A stretch of DNA of 64,000 bases from Pontibacter sp. E15-1 (GCF_022601975.1 NZ_JAKVIR010000004.1:1-64000), one strand, 5' to 3'. Shown: positions 7,863 to 17,714, counted from the stretch's first letter. Numbers and translations are program-made. Notes: generated from the sequence alone by a model not told the origin.

Positions 7863-8903
7863 TCAGTCTTTCTTCGCCTTCTGCAACTTGAAGCGGATGG
7901 TGGTGCCTTTGCCGATTTCGCTCTTTACGGCGATAAACGACTTGTGCGCCTCCACAATGTGCTTGCAGATAGCGAGGCCGAGGCCGGTGCTGGAAGTGTC
8001 GCGGGAGCGGCTTTTGTCGATGCGGTAAAAGCGCTCGAAGATGCGGTTGATGTGTTCCTGGGCAATGCCCTCCCCGTCGTCTTGCACGGTGATGGTATAC
8101 TTGCGGCGGCCTTCTTTAAAGTATACCCAGATGTTGCCGCCTTTGTGCCCGTACTTGATGGCATTGTCGAGGAGGTTGATGAAGACCTGCCGAATGCGGT
8201 TCTGGTCTGCAAACAGCATGATTTGCTCTTCCGGGGCAATTTCCAGATGGAGCGCGACCTGGTGCTGCTCCGCCTTTTGCTCCAGCTGTTCGAAAACATG
8301 GTGCACAAGCTGCACCGCGTCGAAGTTGCGTTTCTGCATCTTCACGACGCCTTTCTCAAACTGCGAGATGCTGATCAGGTCCTGCACCAGCACATCGAGG
8401 CTGTCCAGGCTGTTGGCGGCTTTCTGCAGAAACTTGTCGCGCACGTTCGGGTCGTCCATGGCACCGTCCAGCAGGGTATGGATAAAGCCCTGTGCCGCAA
8501 ATATCGGCGTCTTCAACTCATGCGACACGTCGGCCAGAAACTCGCGGCGCATGTGCTGCAACTGCTTCAGCTCGTCTATCTCCTGCTGCTTCTTCTCGGC
8601 AATCAGGTAGATGTCTTCCTTTATCTTCCGGAGCGGGTCGGCCGTGAAGCTGGACTTGCTCTCCACTTTGTCGAAATCCTGGCGCTTGAGTTTCTCCAGG
8701 CTCGAGTACACGTTCTTCACCTCCCGGAACACCAGCGCCTCATACGAGAAGTGCACCAGTATAAAGCAGCTGATAAACACGAGCACCAGCGCCACAAGCA
8801 GGCCCTGCGACGAGAAGTAAGTGGCTAAAGCAAGAAAGGCGGTGAGCACCAAAGCCACCGCCAGTGAGATAAAAAACGCAAGTGTGCGCGAGTTGAAATT
8901 CAT
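7863..8903 (-). CDS. PhoR-like sensor histidine kinase
   Basis: A 346-residue membrane kinase with two N-terminal membrane helices (about 8-28 and 33-53) separated by almost no periplasmic loop, so sensing is probably within the membrane or by partners. A coiled linker leads to the H-box FLADVSHELKTPI, then the N-box (NLLDNAIKYG), G1 (DDGEGI), F-box (FERFYRID) and G2 (TGLGLAI), all intact. The gene follows the OmpR/PhoB-type regulator at 9020-9709 with 116 nt between, making a two-component pair. The lack of a sensor loop resembles the PhoR class for phosphate limitation, but no pst or pho genes are in the window. Confidence 0.9.
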   Translation of the reverse strand: MNFNSRTLAFFISLAVALVLTAFLALATYFSSQGLLVALVLVFISCFILVHFSYEALVFREVKNVYSSLEKLKRQDFDKVESKSSFTADPLRKIKEDIYLIAEKKQQEIDELKQLQHMRREFLADVSHELKTPIFAAQGFIHTLLDGAMDDPNVRDKFLQKAANSLDSLDVLVQDLISISQFEKGVVKMQKRNFDAVQLVHHVFEQLEQKAEQHQVALHLEIAPEEQIMLFADQNRIRQVFINLLDNAIKYGHKGGNIWVYFKEGRRKYTITVQDDGEGIAQEHINRIFERFYRIDKSRSRDTSSTGLGLAICKHIVEAHKSFIAVKSEIGKGTTIRFKLQKAKKD

Positions 8904-9019
8904 GTACTAGTGCTTCGCCAAATTAAGAATTAGAAATTAAGAATTAGAAATGAGGCACAAAAGCAGTTTTTATTCCTATATAAACAAACGCTATTTCTGG
9001 TAATTAAATTGGTCGAGTA

Positions 9020-9709
9020 CTAGTCGTTGTTGAACTTATAGCCAACGCCTTTAATGGTCTTGATATTCTCCTCGCCGATTTTCTCCCGCACTTTGCGCAC
9101 ATGCACGTCCACGGTGCGGGCAATCACATACACATCGTTGCCCCATACGTTGTTGAGGAGCTCCTCGCGGGTGTATACCTTGTTGGGCGTGGCCGCCAGA
9201 AACGACAGCAGCTCAAACTCTTTCTTCGGCAGCGTGATTTTGGCGTCGCCTTTATACACGGCAAAGCTGGTGCGGTCTATGCGCAGGTCGCCGATCTCGA
9301 TCACCTGGTTCTCCTCTTCCTGCAGCGCATCGCGGCGGGTATAGGCTGCCAGCCGGCTAAGCAGCGCGCGGGGCTTTATGGGCTTGGTGATGAAGTCGTC
9401 GGCCCCGGCCTCAAAGGCGGCCACCTCCGAGAACTCCTCGGAGCGTGCCGTCAGGAAGATGATGTGTGTGTTGCGAAACTCTTCCAGCTCACGCAGTTGC
9501 CTGCAGGCGGCAATCCCGTCCAGTACCGGCATCATCACGTCCATCAGGATAATGTCCGGTTTCACGGATTGCGCCACGGCCACGGCCTGCTTGCCGTTCT
9601 CTGCTTCCGACACGTCATACCCTTCGCGCGTCAGGTTATACTGCAGCATTTCTACAATGTCGCGGTCATCGTCTACTACTAATACCTTGTAATTGGTTGC
9701 TGTTTGCAC
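9020..9709 (-). CDS. OmpR/PhoB-family response regulator
   Basis: A 229-residue regulator. The receiver domain has the acidic cluster D13-D15, phosphoacceptor D57 (IILMDVMMP), T87 and K109, all present. The C-terminal winged helix (about 130-228) ends in the typical TVDVHVRKVREKIG...IKTIKGVGYKF. The partner kinase lies downstream on the same strand. There are two ATG-proximal features only, and the start at 9709 gives a standard N-terminus (MQTATNYKVLVVDDD). Its regulon cannot be inferred from the window. Confidence 0.93.
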   Translation of the reverse strand: MQTATNYKVLVVDDDRDIVEMLQYNLTREGYDVSEAENGKQAVAVAQSVKPDIILMDVMMPVLDGIAACRQLRELEEFRNTHIIFLTARSEEFSEVAAFEAGADDFITKPIKPRALLSRLAAYTRRDALQEEENQVIEIGDLRIDRTSFAVYKGDAKITLPKKEFELLSFLAATPNKVYTREELLNNVWGNDVYVIARTVDVHVRKVREKIGEENIKTIKGVGYKFNND

Positions 9710-9881
9710 GATACACTAGAATTAGCGGTGAGTTGAAAGGCTTGCCGGCAACCGGTATAGAAACGCCCTCGAGACAGCTTTCCGCTGGTTGCCTGGTCCT
9801 GCTTTCGACGTAAATATATCATTCCTGCCCGCAATTCAGCACCGCTTCATCAAATCATAATATTTTGTTAACAATGGGAAG

Positions 9882-9930
9882 GCCCAGAACTGAAGACGCC
9901 GGCATGGAGCCGGCGTCTTCAGTTCTGGGC
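9882..9930 (-). terminator. 22-bp hairpin overlapping a stop codon
   Basis: Arms at 9882-9903 and 9909-9930 are perfectly complementary over 22 bp with the loop ATGGA. The right arm includes the last codons and stop (9919-9921) of the DUF3108 gene on the minus strand, so the terminator stem is partly coding. There is no long T-run. Confidence 0.7.
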
Positions 9931-10731
9931 AAGTATCTCAGACCGATGCTTCAGGTTCTTGTATTCGTAGAGGTTTACCTTCACGGCTCCCACCACCATC
10001 TCCGCCTGAATCAGCACCGGGATTTTGTTCTTGTCGTCGGAGAGGTATACCGTAATCGCATTCTCGCCCTTAAACATTTTGTTGTCCGGCATCCTGGGCA
10101 CCAGCTTGATGGCCCGGATGTCGCCTGCCTTGGTACTTACCACCTCGCGCCCCTTGTAAGTTACCTGCATGCTGAAGTTCTCCTCATCAAAAAAGCCCTG
10201 CATGTTTATCTTGTCGCCTATCCGCATTCTGTCGTAGTCGAGGGTGCGGAGATAGTAAAAGCCGCTCACGATGTCCTGCACGTTGTCGGGCACTTTATAG
10301 TCTTCCGTTTCCTTGGCCTTATTTTTTTTCTTTTTCTCAACGAAGGCGGTATTGGCAAAGTGGTTGAAATCCACGGTTTCGCGTTTGCGGTAGTTGCCCT
10401 CCTCGATGTTGCGGTAAGAGCGCTGCGGCACAATGGCTGCGGTGTCTATGTATGACTGCCAGGTGTCGCGGATTCTGATAAAGAGGTCGAAGGAGCTGTT
10501 GGTTTTACCCGTGACGGTGGCGCGGTAGCAGGGCCTGTTGTTGACGCGGTGCAGGGTAGGGGCCACATCGATCACCGCCTCTGCCGCCGTGATGACGCCG
10601 TAGTGTACCTTGTATTTCAGCACCTCGCCTGAGGAGAAGCTCTCGTTGGGGACACTGCGCATTCTGTCTTTTGCGGCAAAGCCCGCCAGTATGAGGGTAA
10701 GAATAAGGAGTCCGGGGAAAAACTTCTTCAT
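9919..10731 (-). CDS. DUF3108 domain-containing exported protein
   Basis: About 270 residues. The N-terminus MKKFFPGLLILTLILAGFAA is a signal peptide, which supports the ATG at 10731 over the one at 10779. The body matches the DUF3108 family pattern as I recall it: FSSGEVLKYKVHYGVITAAEA near the N-terminus, DTWQSYIDTAAIVPQRSYRNIEEGNY, and GREVVSTKAGDIRAIKLVPRMP...FKGENAITVYLSDDKNKIP. Members are periplasmic or outer-membrane-associated and of unknown function. The gene stands alone. Its last codons lie inside a strong stem-loop. Confidence 0.82.
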   Translation of the reverse strand: MKKFFPGLLILTLILAGFAAKDRMRSVPNESFSSGEVLKYKVHYGVITAAEAVIDVAPTLHRVNNRPCYRATVTGKTNSSFDLFIRIRDTWQSYIDTAAIVPQRSYRNIEEGNYRKRETVDFNHFANTAFVEKKKKNKAKETEDYKVPDNVQDIVSGFYYLRTLDYDRMRIGDKINMQGFFDEENFSMQVTYKGREVVSTKAGDIRAIKLVPRMPDNKMFKGENAITVYLSDDKNKIPVLIQAEMVVGAVKVNLYEYKNLKHRSEILAQN

Positions 10732-11013
10732 GGTGCGTTCTGTTGCGAATTGGTGAGTTATGAGATTAACCCTATTCAAGTTTTATACCAATATCTGTGG
10801 CTGGCTTAAGTTAGAGCAAGTTTAAAATTCATCTTTTGGGCTGCAAACCGTCCAGCAGGAACCTGAAGCGTATTGCTGTCACTCCATAGGGTTGCTATAT
10901 GGCTCAAAATACGCTTCGCCAGAGCCCTTCCTGAAGAATTTTCGCGCCTAAAAACGAAATTTAAACTTCCGCTTAAGTTAAACATACATTAGGTACAAAT
11001 CAATTCAAAAAAG
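10732..11013. other. Intergenic region upstream of the DUF3108 gene
   Basis: About 280 bases between the DUF3108 start and the recA terminator. It must hold the DUF3108 promoter. No RNA gene or clear TAnnTTTG box at a fitting distance was recognised. Confidence 0.4.
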
Positions 11014-11044
11014 AAAAGGGCGTTGTTTAGTACAACGCCCTTTT
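11014..11044 (-). terminator. recA terminator
   Basis: Arms AAAAGGGCGTTGT (11014-11026) and ACAACGCCCTTTT (11032-11044) form a perfect 13-bp stem with loop TTAGT. On the minus strand it is followed by a T-rich run, a classic intrinsic terminator 27 nt after the recA stop. Confidence 0.88.
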
Positions 11045-11070
11045 TGCTATTTCAGGTTCGAAAACAGTGT

Positions 11071-12126
11071 TCACTCAGCTTCTGTGGAGGCAATGGCAGC
11101 ATCGTCCAGTGCGGCAGCGGCCTTTTCGGGCTCGCCTTTCACGATGGCTCTGATTTTGTCTTCGATCTCCTCCATCAGCTCTGGGTTGTCCAGCAGGATC
11201 TGCTTTACGCCGTCGCGGCCCTGGCCCAGCTTATTTCCGTCGTAAGAGAACCATGAACCGGATTTCTGCACGATGTTCATGTCCACGCCCAGGTCCAGTA
11301 TCTCGCCTACTTTAGAGATGCCCTCGCCATACATGATGTCAAACTCCACCACCTTAAACGGAGGGGCCATTTTGTTCTTCACTACTTTTACGCGGGTGCG
11401 GTTACCGGTAATGTTGTCGGCGCTCTCCTTGATCTGGCCGATGCGGCGGATATCCAGGCGTACAGAGGCATAGAATTTGAGGGCGTTACCGCCCGTGGTG
11501 GTTTCCGGGTTACCGAACATCACCCCGATCTTCTCGCGCAGCTGGTTGATGAAGATACAGGTACAGCCGGTTTTGTTGATCGTGCCGGTCAGCTTACGCA
11601 ACGCCTGCGACATCAGACGCGCCTGAAGGCCCATCTTGCTGTCGCCCATGTCGCCTTCCAGTTCGCCTTTCGGCACGAGCGCGGCCACCGAGTCAATCAC
11701 GATAATATCTATAGCGCCCGAGCGGATCAGGTGATCGGCGATCTCGAGGGCCTGCTCACCGTTGTCCGGCTGGGAAATCAATAAGTTTTCTATGTCAATG
11801 CCAAGCTTCTGGGCGTATGCCTTGTCGAATGCGTGCTCCGCATCAATAAAGGCAGCCAGGCCACCTTTCTTCTGTGCTTCGGCAATGCAGTGCATGGTAA
11901 GTGTGGTTTTACCGGATGATTCCGGCCCGTAAATCTCCACAACACGGCCACGTGGCAAACCGCCGATACCCAAAGCAATATCAAGCCCAAGCGAGCCAGT
12001 GGATATAGCAGGCACGTCTTCTACCTTGTTGTCGCTCAAACGCATAACGGTTCCTTTGCCGTATGTCTTGTCAAGCTTATCCATGGTCAGCTGTAACGCC
12101 TTAAGTTTTTCGTTGCTTACACTCAT
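11071..12126 (-). CDS. recA: Recombinase RecA
   Basis: A 351-residue RecA of normal length. It forms ATP-dependent filaments on single-stranded DNA for homologous recombination and SOS signalling. Walker A is GPESSGKT (67-74). [22 protein letters not shown] is the Walker B and L1 region, and [31 protein letters not shown] contains the L2 region. The C-terminus is acidic/alanine-rich as usual. It is a single gene with its own terminator and about 640 nt of non-coding DNA upstream. No LexA-type box was recognised. Confidence 0.98.
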   Translation of the reverse strand: MSVSNEKLKALQLTMDKLDKTYGKGTVMRLSDNKVEDVPAISTGSLGLDIALGIGGLPRGRVVEIYGPESSGKTTLTMHCIAEAQKKGGLAAFIDAEHAFDKAYAQKLGIDIENLLISQPDNGEQALEIADHLIRSGAIDIIVIDSVAALVPKGELEGDMGDSKMGLQARLMSQALRKLTGTINKTGCTCIFINQLREKIGVMFGNPETTTGGNALKFYASVRLDIRRIGQIKESADNITGNRTRVKVVKNKMAPPFKVVEFDIMYGEGISKVGEILDLGVDMNIVQKSGSWFSYDGNKLGQGRDGVKQILLDNPELMEEIEDKIRAIVKGEPEKAAAALDDAAIASTEAE

Positions 12127-12768
12127 GTGTTTAGTTTATTTAGCTTTATATTGAAGGTGAAATTACTACTTTCGGAGGCAACTTGCAACTAAGCGGGCGG
12201 GAATTTTGCTAATTATTTTAGTTGGTTGCTGCTGTCTGATCTTAACAAAGGCTGTGCTGTTTTTGTGCCGTTCTATGCGCTTTTTTATTGTCCGGTACAG
12301 CCTATTCCTATCTTGTTTTTTATTGATATAGAGTTGGTTTGCGCAAGCACACGCAAAAACTGCTGCTCCTTATAAGAAATACCAGTCTAGATACAGAATA
12401 CTAATCATGTTGGGATTTTAAGTGCCTCGCTTGGTTTTGGGAAGCAAAGCAGCCTGTAGGGGAGTGGCCGGGGTATGATTCAGAAGAATGGAGATGCTGT
12501 TTGAGGGGGAAATATACTATACGTCTCGCTGCAGCTTTTCTGTAAATTTACTCCTTGCTTCTCTGTAAAACTCCCTCTCTATTATGTTGTGGTTTGTCAA
12601 CTGGCAGCCTTGGGCAGTGGCACTTGGGCTGACTTACAGCGCCGGCAATTTGCAAATGCTAATGCATTTATGACTTTCTGTATTTAAATTATACATATTT
12701 TTATTTTTTTATTCGTATAAGTTTAACTCATGCAATGAGCCAGATGATAACTCAGCATACCCTACAAT
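12127..12768. other. Long AT-rich intergenic region between divergent genes
   Basis: About 640 bases between recA (minus) and the LtaS-like gene (plus). It must hold both promoters. No reading frame, tRNA or strong hairpin was recognised. The right third (12670-12730) is extremely AT-rich. Confidence 0.5.
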
Positions 12769-14703
12769 ATGATGAAAAGAATTAGCTGCCTTGCTATAAG
12801 TTTTATGCTTGTCTTGTTGTATGTCCGGACTCTAACGTATGGACTGGCTTACAGCACTGTACTGCAGAGTAAACGCACGATAAAGGAAGCTGTTTTTATC
12901 GCTTATGAGGATTTGCTGCTCATTCTCGGCATATGGGCTTTGTTTGTGGTGATCAGCCTTTTGTTCGGTAAAAAGGCTGCCATTCAAAAGGCAGCGTATG
13001 GGGTATATGCCTCTCTGCTGCTGCTAGCACTTGTCTGGTCTCTCATCAATATTGAGGCTGTGAAAATCCTGAACACTCCCGTCAACTACCAACTCCTATA
13101 CAACAGCAACCTAAACGACAGTCAGTTTATCGTTGATTCCATTGCAGAAGGCATATCATGGGGTATCCTGTTGAAAATCCTGTTGCTGTGTGCCTTGGCT
13201 GTAGGGGCAGGGGAGCTGCTATATGCCCTTGCCAGGAAAATCAAGTTAACGGGGTTTGTAACCGCTACTATGGCAACTGCTGTAGCTGCAGGACTTGGCT
13301 ACTACATGCTCCACGCAAACCTGTACATCGAGGAGCTAAAGCAGGAGCGATTCGATGATTACGGCAAAGTGGCAAATCCGGTAGTTGCTTTTGCCGCGTC
13401 GTTTGGGGCTAACATGGAGGAACATTTTATGACCCGGGACTTTCCTGTGGATTCGCTGCGTGCGTATCGGCCTATTCAAAATAAAGGTGCAATAGGAAAG
13501 CCTTCAGAAGCCCCGTTTCACCCTAAAGTGAAGAATGTCATCCTGTTTGTGATGGAGTCTGTGCCTGCAGAATATGTGGCTGGCTATCAGGACACCTACA
13601 ATGTTACGCCTGTGCTTAAAAAGCATTTCGCGGAGTCGTTGGTGATCAGTGATTGTTACGCTCACTCGCCAGCGTCTGTCAATTCTATTTTTTCCATGTT
13701 AGGCTCGGCATACCCTGCCATCTCTATTCAGAACGTAGTAAACGAGCACCCGGATCTCCGTTGGCCTACTCTAAGCTCAGAGTTAAAGGAGAAGCAGTAC
13801 AGAACCGCATTTTACGGGTTTTCAGACTTGTCATACATGAACGTTGACCGGTATTTGGCTCACCGTGGATTTGACGTGGTAGTAGACCATAAGAACACTC
13901 CCTGCGCCACAACATTCAAGTCGGATTCAGAAGGCGCTGAAACAGGTAAAGACGAAGCCTGTATGGTAGATGGGTTCTTAAACTGGGTGGACGAGGAGGA
14001 AGGACAGGACCCGTTTTTCGCCGTTCTCTGGACAATGCAAACACACTGGCCGTATTTTGTGTCGGGCAATGAAAAAACATATGTGTCCGGGAATGAGGAT
14101 TTTAACCGGTACCTCAATGCGTTACACTACAGCGATGCTGTTTTAGGAAACCTCCTGGACGGTTTAAAGCAAAAGGGATTGGCAGAGTCTACGGTTGTGG
14201 TGGTGTTAGGAGACCACGGGGAAGCTTTCGGCAGGCACGGCCAGTATGGGCACGGATCTAGTATATACGAGGAGAATATACGGATACCACTGATATTCAT
14301 CAACCCGCTGCTATTTTGCGGGCAACAAAAGCAGGCAGTAGGAGGGCTCGTGGATTTGCCGGTCACGGTTATGGACCTGCTTCACGAGCCGAGCCCTACA
14401 GAATGGATCGGGACGAGTCTCTTCGACAGCTCCAGGGATAACACTACCTATTTTTTCTCTACCTGGTCAGGATATTTGTATGGGTATCGGAGTGGCGACT
14501 ATAAAGTGATTTTTAATGCCGGGAACAACAAAACCTCGGTTTTTGACCTGAAAAAAGACCCGCGAGAGGAAACAGATATAGCCAGCAAAATACCCGCGCT
14601 TGTAAACGAAAGCCATGATCGCCTGGGATATTGGGTGGGGTATAACCGGGCATTGTTGGGCAAGGCAATTTCTAATACTGAAAACACCACCGCATTAAGA
14701 TAG
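12769..14703 (+). CDS. LtaS-like membrane phosphotransferase/sulfatase-fold protein
   Basis: A 644-residue protein with about five N-terminal membrane segments (first 185 residues) and an extracytoplasmic sulfatase-fold domain from about 245, the layout of lipoteichoic acid synthases and phosphoglycerol or phosphoethanolamine transferases. Metal ligands are visible: E263 (LFVMES), D482-H483 (VVLGDHGEAFG), and a nucleophile region H299-S300-P301-A302-S303, where Gram-positive LtaS has a threonine. The organism group lacks lipoteichoic acid, so a role in modifying periplasmic glycans or lipids with a phospho-group is more likely. Expressed alone. It was assigned to the superfamily only. Confidence 0.8.
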   Translation: MMKRISCLAISFMLVLLYVRTLTYGLAYSTVLQSKRTIKEAVFIAYEDLLLILGIWALFVVISLLFGKKAAIQKAAYGVYASLLLLALVWSLINIEAVKILNTPVNYQLLYNSNLNDSQFIVDSIAEGISWGILLKILLLCALAVGAGELLYALARKIKLTGFVTATMATAVAAGLGYYMLHANLYIEELKQERFDDYGKVANPVVAFAASFGANMEEHFMTRDFPVDSLRAYRPIQNKGAIGKPSEAPFHPKVKNVILFVMESVPAEYVAGYQDTYNVTPVLKKHFAESLVISDCYAHSPASVNSIFSMLGSAYPAISIQNVVNEHPDLRWPTLSSELKEKQYRTAFYGFSDLSYMNVDRYLAHRGFDVVVDHKNTPCATTFKSDSEGAETGKDEACMVDGFLNWVDEEEGQDPFFAVLWTMQTHWPYFVSGNEKTYVSGNEDFNRYLNALHYSDAVLGNLLDGLKQKGLAESTVVVVLGDHGEAFGRHGQYGHGSSIYEENIRIPLIFINPLLFCGQQKQAVGGLVDLPVTVMDLLHEPSPTEWIGTSLFDSSRDNTTYFFSTWSGYLYGYRSGDYKVIFNAGNNKTSVFDLKKDPREETDIASKIPALVNESHDRLGYWVGYNRALLGKAISNTENTTALR

Positions 14704-14888
14704 CTTGGATGGCGAAAGCGCGTCGTGTACTGTCTCCCTGCCGCGCCGCATACCTTCGCTTGCATAATGGGAAAGCAAGATTGCTGTCAACAGCCCTGAC
14801 CCTGCGTAGGCATACCGGAATTATTTAGTAAGTTGAGCCGTGGTTATACCGCACCGGATGCCTTCTTCTGAACAATGAATATGCTTTT

Positions 14889-16040
14889 ATGCGCTTTTAC
14901 AAGCTTTTACTTGGTAGTGTTTTGCTGGCCAACAGCCTGGCTGCACTAGCTCAGACAAATAATGATGCCTTACTGCTAAAAACAGCTCTAGAAGCTGAGG
15001 ATGCCGGGAAACTGAAATTCGGACTCTACTCCTTCGGTTTCTTCAGGAACAACGAGTACTTCAACAAAATCGCGGATGGCTATACCCTCTTTGGCTATCA
15101 ACTCAACCCCAAACTAATTTACTATCCTGCAGCGTCGGTGCGCCTGGAGGCGGGCGTTTTCCTGTGGAAGGACTTCGGCAGCTCCGGGTATCAGGATATA
15201 GCGCCCACTTTCACCGTGAAGCTGCAACGCGACACCTGGGCCCTGCTGTTCGGGACGCTGGAGGGAAGCCTGAACCACGGCTACATAGAGCCGCTCTACG
15301 ATTTTGAGCGCGTGATTACCAACCGCCTGGAGAACGGCCTGCAGTACAAGCTCCATACGCATACCGTGGTGCTCGACACGTGGGTAGACTGGAACAATAT
15401 GCTCTATAGGGGGGAGGATGATCAGGAGCGAATAAACGGCGGCGCGGCGCTGCGCCTGCAGCTGATGGAGCGCCCTGGCCGGAAAAACGCCGCCGACAGC
15501 CTGCGCCTGACGTTGCCCCTGCAGTTTACAGCGCAGCACAAGGGCGGCCAGATAGACGCCTCAGACCTGCCGCTTACCACCCTGGCCAACACAGCTATCG
15601 GAATTGAGCTGGAAAAGGTATATGCCCGGAAAGTACTGCACCGGCTATACACCCAAAACTATCTGGTCGGCTTCCGGGATTTCTCAAATGATTATCAGTT
15701 GCCTTACCGGAAAGGGCACGGCATCTACCTGAACGCCGGAGCAGACACAAAGCATTTGAACATGATGCTGAGTTACTGGCAGGGCAAGGGCTACCTGGCG
15801 GAGCTGGGCGGAAAACTATACCAGTCGGCATCCACCACCTACAAATACCCGGACTATCTGCAGGAAGAGCGGCGCCTGCTGCTCCTGCGCCTGATGAAGG
15901 ACATCGAGATCATAGACCACCTCAACCTGACCATGCGCCTGGAGCCGGTCATGGACCTGGATAACCCGAAGCTGGAGTTTTCCAGCGGCTTTTACCTCAC
16001 CCTTGACACAGAGTTCTTCGTGGCAAAGCCCAAAAAGTGA
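14889..16040 (+). CDS. Outer-membrane beta-barrel-like hypothetical protein
   Basis: A 383-residue protein with a signal peptide (MRFYKLLLGSVLLANSLAALAQ) and many alternating aromatic strands (for example LKFGLYSFGFFRNNEYFNK, GYQLNPKLIYYPAASVRLEAGVFLW) ending in FYLTLDTEFFVAKPKK, which suggests an outer-membrane barrel. I do not recognise a named family. It stands alone between the LtaS-like gene and a convergent acetyltransferase gene, and the link to its neighbour is only proximity. Confidence 0.65.
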   Translation: MRFYKLLLGSVLLANSLAALAQTNNDALLLKTALEAEDAGKLKFGLYSFGFFRNNEYFNKIADGYTLFGYQLNPKLIYYPAASVRLEAGVFLWKDFGSSGYQDIAPTFTVKLQRDTWALLFGTLEGSLNHGYIEPLYDFERVITNRLENGLQYKLHTHTVVLDTWVDWNNMLYRGEDDQERINGGAALRLQLMERPGRKNAADSLRLTLPLQFTAQHKGGQIDASDLPLTTLANTAIGIELEKVYARKVLHRLYTQNYLVGFRDFSNDYQLPYRKGHGIYLNAGADTKHLNMMLSYWQGKGYLAELGGKLYQSASTTYKYPDYLQEERRLLLLRLMKDIEIIDHLNLTMRLEPVMDLDNPKLEFSSGFYLTLDTEFFVAKPKK

Positions 16041-16092
16041 GCAGAAAGGGCAGGCAACTCCTTCCCAATTTAGCAGGTACCCGGGACGCGGG

Positions 16093-16722
16093 TTACGTTA
16101 GCGCCTCGGAGTTTGCCTGTTTTTGCGAACTCAGTTGCTCAAAGTCGTTGCGGGTAATACCGTAGTAGCTCAGGTCGAGGAGCTCTTCCGAATCGGCTCC
16201 GCGGTAGTCATTTCGCAGCACGCCCTCTTGCCGGAAACCGCTTTCAAGGGCCAGTTCCCCGTAACTGTGGTTCGAGTTGGTGCAACGCATGTATACCTTG
16301 TTCATCCCGAGTGAGCCAAAGGCAAACTGCAGCACTGCCTGCAAAGCCTCCAGTGCCAGGTTTCTGCTGCTGGGCCACTCCGTGAAGTACAGGGCCACCT
16401 CCGCCTTCGGGACAGCGCGCTCCAGGTTTTTCAATGCGATGTTGCCGATGTATGAGTTCTCGCCTTTCTGCCACACGCCAAAGTCGAACGTGCGGCGGCT
16501 GTCCCATTCTGTGCGCAACTGACGCAACTGCGTCCGGGCATCCTCAAGTACCTGTACGCGGGCCAGCCACCCGGCAAACGCTGGATTCAGGTATGCGGTG
16601 TTTTCCTGCAGGAGGCGCATGAAGTCACGCGCATCGCCTTCCTCATACGGCCGAAGAATAAGGTGCTTTGTGTCAAGTTGTTCTTCGCTGGCATCGGGTA
16701 AAATGTTGTATAGATAACTCAT
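16093..16722 (-). CDS. GNAT-family N-acetyltransferase (RimJ/RimL type)
   Basis: A 209-residue acetyl-CoA-dependent acetyltransferase. LDTKHLILRPYEEGDARDFMRLL is the N-terminal signature of RimJ/RimL-like enzymes. SSRNLALEALQAVLQFAFGSLGMNKVYMRCTNSNHSYGELALESGFRQEGVLRNDY carries the family's C-terminal block, though the acetyl-CoA loop (Q/RxxGxG/A) is degenerate here. Members acetylate protein N-termini or small amines, so the substrate is unknown. It is convergent with the barrel gene, leaving a gap of about 50 nt. Confidence 0.85.
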   Translation of the reverse strand: MSYLYNILPDASEEQLDTKHLILRPYEEGDARDFMRLLQENTAYLNPAFAGWLARVQVLEDARTQLRQLRTEWDSRRTFDFGVWQKGENSYIGNIALKNLERAVPKAEVALYFTEWPSSRNLALEALQAVLQFAFGSLGMNKVYMRCTNSNHSYGELALESGFRQEGVLRNDYRGADSEELLDLSYYGITRNDFEQLSSQKQANSEALT

Positions 16723-16952
16723 GTGCTGTGGCTTTAAAAGGTGAAGGGTATATTATAGAGTATCTCTAATATTGCATACGGGAACCACGGGAAAACGGGC
16801 GCGCAGGCTTTGCCAGTATGGCCAGTGCACTGCAGCCCGTGGTTAATGACCCGATGCGTTGCCAGCCATCTCGAAGGCTGAAAGGAACACAAGAGGGGGC
16901 ACGCGTGAAGGAGTTATTTTAATGTGAACCCGGAATTATACCACTATCCATA

Positions 16953-16988
16953 GATAAGTACTCTCGATGAGATAAGTACTCTCTATGA
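16953..16988 (+). repeat. 18-bp tandem repeat next to REP-like element
   Basis: GATAAGTACTCTCGATGA (16953-16970) is followed by GATAAGTACTCTCTATGA (16971-16988), differing at one base. It runs directly into the left arm of REP-like element A. Confidence 0.8.
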
Positions 16989-17057
16989 CGCAAGCGTCCG
17001 CTTGTGCCTCACAAAGTATAACCAGTCACAAGAACGGCACAAGCGGACGCTTGCGCC
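16987..17057. repeat. REP-like paired palindrome, copy A
   Basis: Left arm (16987-17008) and right arm (17036-17057) are 22 nt each and complementary except for one base, with a 27-nt loop. Each arm holds GCAAGCGTCCGCTTGTGC, itself a small palindrome (CAAGCG-TC-CGCTTG). The same element occurs at 36521, 45293 and 45418. Confidence 0.85.
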
Positions 17058-17191
17058 AGTGTTTAGCAAAGCTATTGGTGAATTTTGGATAGCAACTGAA
17101 GAGGGGGCTAGGTATGGGGTATGGCAGTTTGAGGATAAATGCTGTATAAGAATACTCCAGTACGCATAACGCATTCGATCATGGTATAAAT

Positions 17192-17228
17192 TAAAAGCCA
17201 GCGCTACTGGATGGGGCGCTGGCTTTTA
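17192..17228 (-). terminator. Terminator of the 17286-17714 gene
   Basis: TAAAAGCCAGCGC (17192-17204) pairs perfectly with GCGCTGGCTTTTA (17216-17228). It lies 58 nt beyond the stop of the minus-strand gene. Confidence 0.75.
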
Positions 17229-17285
17229 TACCTCTGAGAGGTAAGGTTATCGTCTTTTTACCGGATAAGCACTGTGCGTGGCCAG

Positions 17286-17714
17286 TTAAGCGTTCAGGTA
17301 AGGATAGCTGAAATGCTTTGGGCTGTGCAGTTGTTGCTGGGCCATCATCACCGCCAGGGTATGGGCAGTCTCCTTGAAAAACTCCAGGCGGCGGTAGAGC
17401 ATCTCCTTCTGCAGCACCACCCCCGTCGCCGTTTTGATATAGGCTTTCTTGTCTTCGAGAATGCGGTGCATCGTCTCGTTCACTTTCGCCTCGTGCTGCA
17501 GGTACCACTGCTGGAAATCCTCCGCGCGCTTCGTCCCGATCACATCCGAACTGAACGCGTGTCCATACAGGTGCAGCAGATCAGCCAGCAGGTTAATCTC
17601 CAGTGGCACCGATGTGCTGTAGGGCATCGTGCCAATTTCCAGCTTGCTGTTGAAGGCACCGACAACTGTGGCCAGATTTTCTTTAAAGCGAAAGAATAGG
17701 GCAGCCGCTTCCAT
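17286..17714 (-). CDS. Hypothetical cytoplasmic helical protein
   Basis: A 142-residue protein starting MEAAALFFRFKENLATVVGAFNS. I use the ATG at 17714. Longer frames begin upstream, but the added N-terminus is unlike coding sequence. It is predicted mostly alpha-helical, with several His/Gln-rich stretches near the end (MMAQQQLHSPKHF). No signal peptide, membrane segment or known motif was seen. It is a single gene with a good terminator, and its function is unknown. Confidence 0.6.
   Translation of the reverse strand: MEAAALFFRFKENLATVVGAFNSKLEIGTMPYSTSVPLEINLLADLLHLYGHAFSSDVIGTKRAEDFQQWYLQHEAKVNETMHRILEDKKAYIKTATGVVLQKEMLYRRLEFFKETAHTLAVMMAQQQLHSPKHFSYPYLNA

Larger units (their letters stand above)
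16723..17191. other. Intergenic region with REP-like element and tandem repeat
   Basis: About 470 bases with no supported gene. It contains an 18-bp tandem repeat (16953-16988) and a paired-palindrome element (16987-17057). The remainder shows no recognised feature. Confidence 0.6.

Noticed and set aside
7827..8828. A 333-codon frame opposite the PhoR-like kinase
   Set aside because: Shadow of a kinase gene with all its boxes intact.
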